This document shows positions 1 to 10,493 of a stretch of DNA of 64,000 nt, piece by piece. Position numbers and translations under genes: made by a program. This stretch comes from Protonemura montana. Lineage: Eukaryota; Arthropoda; Insecta; Plecoptera; Nemouridae. The stretch spans positions 10,803,701-10,867,700 of the forward strand of contig OX387607.1 in assembly GCA_947568835.1 (NCBI GenBank). Reading direction: 5' to 3'. Each line of letters starts with the position of its first letter. Positions within the stretch are counted from its first letter, which is position 1. A model generated the notes under the pieces. The model saw nothing but the letters and a program-made list of their open reading frames with translations. It was not told the origin of the DNA and searched no databases.

Positions 1-344
1 TTGCTTGTCCCTTATTTTGTTGCCTTTCCTTGTTGCCTTTTCCTCCGTTTTGCATCTAAACAATCCACGTGATAACCCTTAATTAATTGAGCTTGTCTTG
101 ATCTGCTTTGTGAGTAATTCTTTGCTTTATCCGTTTTTTTCAGTAGGCGATTTTGAGGGTAAGATAATTTTTCTACCTTAATAACGGCTTACTAACGGCA
201 TTCTATGGCTGCTACCAAAACGACAGTAGGCTCAGTTCAAGTGTCATAATGATCCAGTTTGACTTATTTATTTAATCCGCTGACTGTTTTTAAGTTGGCT
301 CCGAAATTGAATGACTTTTTTTTACCTCATTTTTCTTTGGGCAG

Positions 345-406
345 ATGATGAAGATTCTCCGGTGATCCGTGGCTTCTCCGATGACGAGCCCCTCGTGATC
401 GCGTGA
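345..406 (+). CDS. SORL1: Sortilin-related receptor (SORLA-like), last coding exon
   Basis: After a TTTCTTTGGGCAG acceptor, an open frame encodes 20 full codons reading DDEDSPVIRGFSDDEPLVIA and then TGA (404-406). This is the cytoplasmic end of SORLA receptors: an acidic cluster followed by GFSDD and a terminal xxVIA, the GGA-adaptor binding motif of the vertebrate protein. In that family the tail steers a large VPS10/LDLR/fibronectin receptor between Golgi and endosomes. The exon starts in the middle of a codon, and the preceding exons lie left of the window. The match is short but almost residue for residue, including the exact C-terminus, so a chance ORF is unlikely. The gene symbol follows the vertebrate name. 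Confidence 0.82.
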
Positions 407-673
407 GACGCTACCAAGGGCGATCAAGCGAGCGATTCCTACGTCAAGTCACTGTGATACCAAGAAATACTAGTTTTCTCAGTTTGGATGCATTTGTTTA
501 TCAAACCGTTTGTTGATTTCCATTTCTGCTACCTTGATTTGTAATTTACGTTGATAGGAAATGAGAAGTGAAACCAAACAGCTTTGTGTTAAGGTTATAT
601 GGAGCTTAGGTAACAATGGTTACGTTAGTTTATCCTCTTTTTTCACGATGTTTAATAGGAGGCTAGCTGGTGG

Positions 674-679
674 AATAAA
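674..679 (+). promoter_or_regulatory. Poly(A) signal, likely for the SORL1-like gene
   Basis: This is an AATAAA hexamer about 270 bases after the stop codon of the SORLA-like tail exon. The bases between look like an ordinary 3' UTR without ORFs. Confidence 0.4.
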
Positions 680-1995
680 ACGTGGTACCTGCTGCAATAT
701 AATTTTTTACTAGTTTGAAATATAACTGACTTGTTGGGTTTTATTTTACACATTTTTGAACTATCACTTTTAATATTTTTTAACAAGTATTACTTGAACG
801 TTTGTACACTTTTTTTTTACACGTGTTGTGAATTGCGATTATACTTTTGAGTTTGTTTAGTTTTTACAATTGACAGTGGCCACCTTGCAGATTGTGGGCA
901 TTTTTTACCATCAATAGTGCAATTGATTAATTGGTACATAATATTCTATGCCATTGTTAACCAGTTTTTTATTTTTTTTTGTTCTAGTTCTGCTTGCATT
1001 TTCTGTGTAATGTATGCTAGTAATCAAAATAATAATATTAGGACCATGTAGGCCTTCCACGATCATTTTGACTGGGCATGCAATACTCTTGTCACTTAAT
1101 GTCTAAATCTGTCAAAAGAGAATTTAGATGAATCTAATGTACAATGATGATACCAATTACAGCCAGTCCGAATTACTGATGTTTTTTGTGAATTTTTCCA
1201 TTCATTTTCTCACATCCTTCTATTGCACATTCTATAAATTTAAGTCAGTAGTTCTAAAAATCTTTGGAAAGTTGCATTTCCTTCTGGTCATTCGTTCATT
1301 AAAATTTCTTTGTACTTTGACTTCCATTACCTGTTTGGGTAAAACCATCATAGCGCTGCCTGCATTAATGTAGTATTTCATACTACAGTTACACTTGGAA
1401 GACGGTACTGACCTCCGAATCCTTGAGAAGCCGATCTCTCTCATGCCTAGACTCGTTGACATTCCAACGACTTGACAAATCAGATTTTTTAAAAATGTAC
1501 TTCTCTTTAACATATCAAGAAATGCGTGGGAGTTTGTGTAATGATAGGAACGGTCTGTACCAAATATGCTGACCAACTAAAATTCTAGAGCACATGCTCT
1601 GGTTACAGGCTGAGAGCTTGAATGGGATCTAGAACTTTTTTTATTCAGCCTATGAGCAGAATAATGAGCGAGTTATAGCCGGCTTCAGCCGAGCTAGGTG
1701 TAAGCGTGAACTGGGCTGTTAAATTGTTCGTTAGCAAGATGGCGACAATTCAAATTAGTTTTGGCATCATTTTTGACCTTCTGGAATCGTTGCCTTATTA
1801 AATGGCAATCAGCACAATTAAAATGTCCTAAAAAAAATAGAATTTTATGTATTTTCTTTTTGGTCGAAGTTAGTTGAAGTTGTACGGTTGCAACCATGGG
1901 GTTGCAACAACCGTATCTTGAAATAACTCTTGAAATAACTCGGGATTCGAGGAATAGTGACAGACCATTCTGTCCTGTGGCCATTGAATTAGCAT
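680..1995. other. Intergenic, no gene seen
   Basis: This is AT-rich sequence after the SORL1-like gene. The short ORFs on both strands (for example 1232-1576 minus) have no recognisable domain and no convincing splice context. I see nothing coding here. Confidence 0.5.
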
Positions 1996-1999
1996 CTTA

Positions 2000-2190
2000 T
2001 CATGGAGTTGCTACGAACTCATCCATACGAGTCACCTCGGCCTCTTCACCCTTAAGGGGATCTCTTATGCCACCCCGCGAAATTGGGAATGTATGTGTCC
2101 GGATAGCTCAGTTGGTAGAGCACCCGACCGGCAATTGGGAGGTTCCTGGTTCGTATCCAAGTTCGGTTGAACATTTTTCCAGTCTGGCTT
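2000..2190 (+). mobile_element. tRNA-derived SINE
   Basis: At 2098-2165 there is a tRNA-like head with an A-box region (GGATAGCTCAGTTGGTAGAGC) split by mutations and a B-box-like GGTTCGTATCC. The sequence around it, from about 2000, recurs in reverse orientation at 39250-39413, including a shared run ending GGGATCTCTTATGCCAC. The cloverleaf is degenerate in the T arm, so I call it a SINE and not a tRNA gene. Confidence 0.7.
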
Positions 2191-2914
2191 CCTTTCCATT
2201 TTTGATTTTATCCACATTGTATAGTTTTCTACTTAGGCTGTACAAGTATCCTATTTTTTTCAATTGTATTTGTAAGCGATTTTTTATGGTTCTTTACATT
2301 TAATTTACTATCAATACTCACTTCTAAGTACTTTATTTTGCTAATAATTTCAATTTCAGTCCCCTTTAAGACTATTTTATTTCTTTGGTGACTTTCTTGT
2401 AAGCCACCTTTGTTGACATAGGTACATTACTTTGGAGTTGGTTAGCTATATGTTTAGCTTACTGTGATGTACAAAAATAAATGTATAAGTTATAAGTATG
2501 AGTAATTCATGTAAAGTATACAAATATGTTAATATTAGGGCATTATTATTGGCTGTAGTACCTACAGTTCCGTGAATAAGCATATTTTGGAAACAACGAA
2601 GTCTAAGCCTGTTTTCATCGTTTCAATTCGTATTCTATTCCCTTGCGTCCTAAGGAAGCATATTTTTCCCTTTGGAAAATCTAAGAATTACTTTTAAGAA
2701 TTACCTTGCGTGATTAGAAACTATTAGTCTAGTTTGTTTTGTAACGCAGAATAACCCATTCCCACAACTTCCTCCATACTTGGAGATTAATCGTAACCAT
2801 CACCGCATATTTCCTTGATTGGTCTGTCAAAACGGTCTCGATAGCAAAAGTCAGCTCCTTAACCTGTTCAACATCATTCACCTTACCATTTCCTCCCAGT
2901 CCAGCGCTGTCAAG

Positions 2915-5900
2915 ATGTTGGTGGGTGCGGTGTTGTTGTGCTCCTTCTTGGCAGTGATGGGGCAAGTCAGACAGCTCCCTAGGTCACCCTGCCCCGACAT
3001 CTTCGAGTATGTGCTGGGCGATAACGGGTATGAGGGTGTCGTCAAAGCGCCGGCGCCAGAGCTCAGTGGAAAATTGGTATTAACAGTTAAAATGTTTACC
3101 ACCACCATACTGCCCCAGGTGAGTGCGTACGAAACCGAGTGAACATTTTCGTAATGGTTGCAATCGGCGGAAAGGTTGGGTTTCATTTATGTTTGTATTA
3201 CTTTTAGCCGAATATTTCAAGAACCGACTTATATTATATTTTTTAATCTGTTGCAAAAAAGTCTCAAACGACGATTTAATTTTATCTCGTTATTAAATAA
3301 ATTAAATCCTTCGGAATGGCTAATTGCCGAAAGATATAAATTACCTGACTTTGTGAAATGTGTTTGAAGCGATGTGAGGTGTTTAGCTTGTTGGTTTTTA
3401 TGGGGTTTCTTGAATATTTTACTGACGATTCTTATGGTGCGTATGGTGCGAGTGGTATGGTTCTCAGATGAATGAGGTTTGCAATTGAAACATTTGTTTC
3501 ACTTTCAATTGTTACATTTCAGGAAGCAAATCCGGACACACTGCTGCCAACAAGAAATTTGAATTTCTGTCAAATTCAAAAAATTCAAAAATTCTGTAAA
3601 GAAATGGAAAATTTTAAACGCTTACACATGGTCTGTTACTGTCTGTCCCACGGCGCCCCAGACAAAATGGGCACGTGGGAACGAGGGATTACCCACATCT
3701 GCTTTCATAGTTTCTTTAATATTTTTTTAGGGTATCGTCGGAAGCTTAAACAGGCAGAGCAGCAACGATGACTACGTCACTTTCCTTCTGAACCTGCCGA
3801 GCCAGGTGCCACTTACGACAATCGACGAGATCATCGTCAACGACGTCAGCATCTGCAAAGGTCCCGACGGTAAGGCGACCACTTTAAAAGCTGTGCCTTA
3901 AAATAACGTTCTTTAGCTCCGCTAACTTTTCTGAAATTTTTTCACTATTTGGCAGTTCACGCGAGAGCTCTGTCAAAGTCATCGCTTTGGTTCACAATCT
4001 CAAACTACCACCCTATGCAATCGCAGCCGGTCGAGAGGCCACCAACAATATCGACGAAGCAACGTCCTGTGACTCGTCCAGCGTCGCGACCGACGTCGCC
4101 GCCAGACTGGTTCCGGAGTACTGCCGCTGGTAACGCAGCAAAAGGTATGTCATGATAACACCATTGATAGACTGATTAATTAACATTTTCACCAGCTAGG
4201 GATCTATTTTTTATGGCCATGTTCCTTAATCTGATGAGGTATAATTTAAAAAAAAGTTAAAATCGATAGGTCAAACGTTGCAAGTTTTCTTGTCGATCAA
4301 CTGTTCACCAATTTGTCTGTTACTATGTATGAGATGTCAATTAAGTATTAAAAGGCCAAGCGGTGATATTGTCTGCCAAATAAGGAAGTAGAGAAACCGC
4401 AGATCCGGCAAATTTGTTGTGAACGAAATGCCCCCAGCCGCAACGGAAATGTATGTGAAAACCACTCGGTTTCATGGGCAGCAGTAAAAAATATGTTTAA
4501 TTAATTATCAGGATTGGCGTAGTTGAAACAAAGTACCTAAAACTATACTGAAAATATAATTTTATAATTCATTGCTAAGTGGGGTTTAGCGTAGCACAGT
4601 TTTGACTCTGGTCTAATGGCATCTGTGAATGAATGGATGATGATGAAGATGATGATGGACCTAACCTAGCATAGTAGGGATGAGAAGAAGTCTGGTACCG
4701 GCACCTAGCCTGTCCTATCAAAGGAATCAAAGTGACTACCGGCTTGACGTCACTTCCAAAGGACGGCACAGCGCTAAGAGGATTCCCCCACTTGTTGTCG
4801 AGAGGCTGATAAGCACGGCGAATAAAGTTGATGAACTTAAATTTAACTCTTCAGCCTCTCTCACGAGCACACCTGGTCATGTTTATTAAGGTCACCCAGT
4901 CATCCATTTAGACAAGGCGAATGATATATATCTGTCTTTCTTAGCAAACGAAATGTTAATTTTCAAATGTTTACAAAATTAACTCTCTCTCCAGGCCAAA
5001 GTCTCCACAGTAAAACGAGCTTCCATACAAAATAAATCTTTAAAAGAGAAGCCACCCCACCGGAAAAATTATTTCCCAAAATGCTTTTTCTCCAAAAACG
5101 CGATAGTTTAAGCGGCTTTCCCGGTAGCTAATGCACCAATGTCTTGCCTTGATATCAGAAGGCCCATATGGTAATAAGATTTCGAAAGGAATGTACGAAC
5201 TATCTACAATACACAAATGAATGATTATGTATGTTATTATGTAATGAAACAAGCCTATGGCTTAATTAAATGTATATAAAAATCCTGACGACCGACGCTT
5301 CCAGCCTGGCGCCGGATCCTCAAATCAGATCTTAAATTAACCTCTAGAGCTTAAAAACGATCGTCAATCACAGACGATGATTCCAGATATTCATGGGTTG
5401 TTACCATGGTGATGACAAGTTTACCGCCAAATGTACAGGGTTTTTAGCTGAACTTTGGTGGATCCTGCCGATCCTGCCCCAGGAGGAATCGCTGGAAAGT
5501 TTAGCGTTGGGCCATAAGCTGCTTAAAATATATTGTTGTCCCATCAGACTGCGGCGTCGCCGAAGTGTCTCTACACCAGCCCCTGATCGCATTTGGGATG
5601 CCGACGGAAAAGGGGGAGTGGCCGTGGCTGGCAGCCATAATTGAACGCAAAACCGACGTCCTCAGGTGTGGGGGAAGTCTGCTAGATTTGCGGCACGTGG
5701 TTACAGGTGTGTAGACCTTATGGGACAGTAAAAAGTTGGTGGGTTTTCACTAACAAGAAGTAAAATTGCAAAAAACATCTAGTTTAGGCAAAATAAATTA
5801 AATCCAGAAAATGACTTTTTTTTCTTACATAGCTAGTGCAGTGTTGCTTTCACGAGTGTTTGTAGTGAGCTGCATGCTGACCCCTTTTCAAAAGAGCAAA

Positions 5901-8900
5901 ATACATAGATTTACTTCGATAATTGCATACAATTTTGTGGAGAAATATAGAAATTCCGGGTAGACGACGATTTTCCGCAAACTGGTTTGGTGAGGGGGGG
6001 GGGGGGGGAGGGGGTTGGGGGGTTACAGTACTTTTGTAATTTAAAAAAATAACACAGCTTCATTCCTTTCTACGATAATTTCCAAAAAAAAAACTGGATG
6101 ACTTACAACAAAATCAACAAATTGTTGTTTCTGATTCTTTTCTTCTCGGGGTAGTGAAAAATCCTTGTAAGAATTTCATCAATAGCTCTAGCTAAATTAT
6201 TGAACACCCGAGTTCCCTAGACTTACCTTAAGTTGTAAAAATTAGTGCAGGCACTGCCAGACTATAAATTAACATTGAGATTTGTGCTGCAAACACTGCT
6301 TTGCTCCCCTTGCAGCCGCCCATTGCGTGCAGGACAGAAGAGGGACGTTTACAAACGAGAACGAGATCTACGTTGTCATGGGGAAATACAACCTCAAAAC
6401 CACCGAAGAAGAAGGAAACCAAAGGAAAGATGTGAGTTTCTTGCGCTGACTTTCTACAAATTTTATGCGTGAAGGTGCGAGTTCAATTGCTTCATTTGCC
6501 GACCCAAATACGCACCCATAATTCAGTATATCATTAATCGTTTATATCACACCACGTTCCTCTGTATCTCGGAACTCCCACAGAACAGTCTTTATTCAGC
6601 CTTTATTTAGCTATCGAGTTATTAACTACATACAATTTATAAGACAGTAAATACAAGTCAATACAGGTACAAAAACAAACAATACAACAGTACGACAACT
6701 TCAGAGGGTGATTCAGAAGTAGCTTTTGCCAGTATAAGTAGATTTCCATTTTTTTGGTCCTTATATTATTAGAAGACATTCACACCTGAAAGATTTAAAC
6801 ATTGGGCGCGTCCCTAACTTTGTGCGGTATTTTATTGTATAGTAACATGTCTTTTGAGAATATGGTATTATTTCCAGTTCTAGTAATTAGTTTTCCGAAC
6901 TGCAGTTATGAGCACTAACAAGTTGTTCTTTGCAGATCTCCCAAATTCGCGTGCACCCGTCGTATAACCACAAGACATTGAGCGACGACATCGCCCTCTT
7001 GACCTTGCAGAGCTCCGTGACATACGACCAGTTCGTGAGGCCCATTTGTCTGTGGAAAGTCGATTTTCCAGAGGAAAAGCTCATCACGCAAGAAGCTGCC
7101 GTAAGAAGCGCGATTACGAGTTACATTCGCGTTGATTGTGATCGTTCATGAGTTGGTAGCAATGCTGAGGGGCATGCCTTGGGCTGGTATCTATACGTGT
7201 ATCGTTTCTACTTCGTAGAAATAGAAGTAGAAGTAGATGCGATAGATGAGATAGATGCTTCGTAGATGCGAAACACGTATTTTACTTTTGAGCAATATCA
7301 GTCTAAGCAGTAGAAGCTCTCTTACAAGTTTACTCAACCATCTTCTACTTAAGGGGGTTTAGCGCCTCTTTCTATTTTTCCTGGGGAACCTGGGAACAAA
7401 TCCATATTTTAATTATTTATTTGAGGTTGGTATAAACTGCTTCAGCAACTAAAAAAATATCTTTTAGAGCAAATTTCCCGGGAAATCCATTCTAAAAATC
7501 AAATATATAAAAACTGGATACAACTAATGAGAGAGGATTTTCAAAATTGTTGGCTCGCGAATTTGTGGTTCAGTAGTGTTACTAGGTTGAACAAATTTGG
7601 GATCCAAAGCCGCTACAAAAAAGTATATTTTTTTCTTTTGAAAAACACTGGAAAAACGCCTTGAACAGGCTCTTTTACAACGAGTGCAACTATAAGATAA
7701 AATACATTTTTTGATGTTCAAACACGTCAATCTGTTGCCAATAGTGTGATGAGTCACCTAGTTTTTGTTTCGCCTCGATCGGACAAAGTGGTTTGGCCGA
7801 TTAGTTGTATCGAGTAAACCTAGATATAGATCTGAGTAAGCTCCCACTCCAACTGTCAGACTCTGTCTTTGAGAGTAACAATACAAATCGATTCCTGGCT
7901 TGCCAATTTAAGGTCAGTCGCATTTTGTCTAGTTAAAAAGATAACTGTCGGTTAAAGACGCATCTTCCTGATCTCCATGGATCATGATTGGATCCATGAT
8001 CTATTAAGGTACTCATATTTTCATCTTAACCTCCGGTTAATTATTTAACTGAACGGTGTTAAACTGAACCAAAGAATAATAAGTATTATACGTTAGAATC
8101 CACAACTGTAGGTAATACATCTTTGCCACTGAGCGATTTTAATTGAAAAGATTATAGATAAAATTTCAGAGAGAAGTAACGCTTGTAAGTGACCAAGCCT
8201 TGTGACGACCGTGGGTGTTGGTTTCAGGTGGTCGGTTGGGGCCGGGACGAGAAGGGTAACAGGATCACCGAAAGTCCTCAAATGGCCAAGGCGCCCATCG
8301 TGTCGCAGAGAACTTGTCGCGACTCTGAATCACGTTTTTTGTCGATCACGAACCACGGGACGTTGTGCGCGGGATTCATGAACGGTGTGTACTTGAAATA
8401 ATGGAAAATAAGTGGTCTGGAACAAACTGTACGATGGAAGGGGAAGGAGAATAAAAAAATTAGCGACCGAACCGGGTGATGATCACGAGCCCACGAGCCA
8501 TACGAAGCCAAGAATCCTTCCTATTGTTGGTCGGATGCTGTCAGCTGAGCTATCCGGGCACACAGGACTCCAGCCTCGCTAGTTATTTATTTATTTATTA
8601 TTTTCTTTAATTGAACATAGAACAATGTTATGAGAAGTATGGCGACAGCAAAAATAGTAAACTAGTAAAAATGTCATCTGATAAAAAATGATAAGGTACC
8701 TCCTTAAGAAGAAGAAGGCAATGCTTATTCAATGGCCCCGTAAGCAGACAGGGCTATACATGTTTCCAGAATCCCATTTTTCAATATTTTAAAGCTTGCT
8801 GATAGTTGCAAGATTTTTGGTTTCCCTTATCGGTGCGAGGCTGATGTGTTGTGTGCCCGTGTAGCTCTTCTAGAGAGCAGCTGACCGGCAACCGGAAGGT

Positions 8901-9329
8901 CGTATCTCGGTTCGGTCTCACTTTTTTCGACCCACTCCTCTGTGGAAAAAACAAGAGAAATCAAAAGTCCTTCAAAACTGTATGCTATTTAAATGATGGT
9001 ACCTATTTCTCTGCGGTGATGCAAAAAAAGAAAGTGTACTGATTCGATGATTCCTTTTTATTCTGATCCCATATGTTGCTAAAAATGTGGTTCAACTTTC
9101 AGGTACTGGTCCGTGCACCGGCGACAGCGGTGGCGGACTGATGCTGTTGAACCCTGAAAATGGGGGAGAGATTGTGCGGTATTATCTACAAGGAATTGTC
9201 AGCGTTGCTCTCAGAAAGAGAGGGTCGTCCAAAAATTGCGATTTACATCATTACGTGGTCTACACCAATGTGAACAAGTATCTGCAATGGTTAAGACAAT
9301 ATGTTGTCGAGAGCTATCAGAATTCATAA
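2915..9329 (+). CDS. Serine protease with GD (gastrulation-defective) N-terminal domain
   Basis: Eight exons: 2915-3118, 3731-3869, 3956-4144, 5548-5706, 6316-6431, 6936-7100, 8228-8384 and 9103-9329. All have GT..AG borders and matching phases, giving 451 residues. Residues 1-16 are a signal peptide. Residues 24-114 form a GD_N domain (starts SPCPDIFEYV, ends CKGPDG). Residues 115-177 are a Ser/Pro/Thr-rich linker. Residues 178-451 are an S1 chymotrypsin-fold protease with the catalytic triad intact: His233 in TAAHC, Asp287 in DDIAL and Ser385 in CTGDSGGG. The canonical R-IVGG activation site is replaced by LIAFG, and position 189 (chymotrypsin numbering) is Gly, not Asp, so trypsin specificity is not expected. 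Such secreted proteases act in extracellular cascades (dorsal-ventral patterning by gd in Drosophila; immune roles are inferred for expanded copies). It lies upstream of a GD_N-only paralog on the same strand. Confidence 0.88.
4560..4905 (+). repeat. Dispersed ~350 bp repeat, copy 1 (in protease intron 3)
   Basis: The sequence is similar to 39415-39775 throughout. Shared landmarks include GGTCTAATGGC, a GATGATGA run, TTCCAAAGGACGGCAC, GTCGAGAGG and CTGGTCATGT. It lies in the intron between exons 3 and 4 of the protease gene. I do not recognise the element type; both copies start near a GGTTTAGCG-like motif. Confidence 0.65.
5994..6026 (+). repeat. Poly-G tract (G-quadruplex-capable)
   Basis: A run of 15 G, then A, five G, TT, six G, inside intron 4 of the protease gene. 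It is capable of forming a G-quadruplex and stands out sharply in AT-rich DNA. Confidence 0.8.
8458..8580 (-). mobile_element. tRNA-derived SINE, minus-strand copy
   Basis: The reverse complement reads GTGCCCGGATAGCTCAGCTG followed by a degenerate B box and ends in an ACCGGTTCGGTCGC tail. It lies in the last intron of the protease gene, about 260 bases from an opposite-strand copy. Confidence 0.65.
8840..8960 (+). mobile_element. tRNA-derived SINE, plus-strand copy
   Basis: The head reads GTGCCCGTGTAGCTC, followed by CTGACCGGCAACCGGAAGGT and a CGGTTCGGTC tail. It belongs to the same family as the inverted copy at 8458-8580, so the intron carries a head-to-head SINE pair. Confidence 0.6.
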
Positions 9330-9889
9330 CCCAAGCTTTCAGAACAGAAACAAATTTTTTACATTATTTTCAACCTCACTCTGCCTCATTGGATACTTTA
9401 GTGGAATAATAACAGCCCAAAGCTATAAAGTGGGGTGAATATTTAAGTAAGCAGTGGAAATACAGTAACTGTCGAGAATTTTGATAATATTCTTATATCT
9501 TAATTTTGTTATTTGAAAAGCCAGCACGTACACCTGCAGCATTTAATCCTTAAAATTAGCCAAATTGTGTAGAGAAGGTTGTCCCCTTCCTATCCCCTTC
9601 CTACTCTCCTGAACTGACCCGGTGCGGGACTTTAGTTTTACCGATCTATATATCTTCTATCAATTTATCGGACCTAGTTCTCCCACAGAGAGATTTGTCT
9701 ATCGTTGGTTCTATTGTGTAATCGAGAGAAAACCCATGATAGGTACTAAGAAAGTCCATCAATATCGACTCCTGCATGGTCAAGTGTATTTTAGCAGATT
9801 TTTTTTCTTTCAGCGCGTGTCTCGCATCCAAAACCCGTTCATTTTAGATTCTGGCACCAGAATCTATTTCCCTCTAATTCCCCAAAAAA

Positions 9890-9990
9890 GACCGGTAATT
9901 AGGAAGACCCGGGTTCATAATCCGGTTTGGTTGTACATTTCTCCAGTCAAGTTTCAGCTCCTGTGTAAAATCCCTTCATCATAAAAACCT
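9890..9990 (+). mobile_element. Partial tRNA-derived SINE
   Basis: The stretch ACCGGTAATTAGGAAGACCC, a B-box-like GGTTCATAATCC and a TACATTTCTCCAGT tail match the tail half of the SINE at 2000-2190. It lies downstream of the protease stop codon, before the likely poly(A) signal. Confidence 0.5.
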
Positions 9991-10036
9991 TGCAAAATAT
10001 TTGTAACACTTTTTGTAAAACTCTTTGTAATAGTTT

Positions 10037-10042
10037 AATAAA
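10037..10042 (+). promoter_or_regulatory. Candidate poly(A) signal for the serine protease gene
   Basis: This is the first AATAAA after the protease stop codon that I found, about 700 bases downstream. The 3' UTR would then include a SINE fragment. Confidence 0.3.
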
Positions 10043-10493
10043 GTTATCACATTTATGCGACCCTCTGCAGTTTTTATTCAGTTAAATTAGTAACTCCCAT
10101 GTATCACGAAAAAAATTATGTCGTAGAATAAATGAAAGGAATAAAGAAACTAACCGAAATAAACCACACACAATTACATTGGTGCATATTCCTAAATCTT
10201 CGGGTAGTTTTATCTGACAAAATTCGTAGCCGTATGTATGAAAAAACAGCCATAGAATGCTTTAAATCCTAATAATTGGAGCTGTTATTAAACGACCAGA
10301 CAGGAAATATCATAAAGAACCACTTCCGAATCCTGTTAATTAGGTTTTACTATCATAGAAAGCAACGTTTTTTAATCAGTTTGTGCAAGTCTTACTAATT
10401 ATTTTTGCAAGTGCTGTGTTTGCGCCATATTACAGTTGTCGCTGCATTTGGAGACACATTTGAAGTGCTGTAGACGGAACCTCTTCCAGCACC

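Noticed and set aside
1232-1576. 114-codon minus ORF as a gene
   Set aside because: No domain, no splice signals, AT-rich codon use unlike the real exons here.
2098-2170. tRNA gene (Ala-like anticodon)
   Set aside because: A and B boxes are visible but the T stem is mispaired and the same sequence with flanks recurs at 39 kb, so it is a SINE head.
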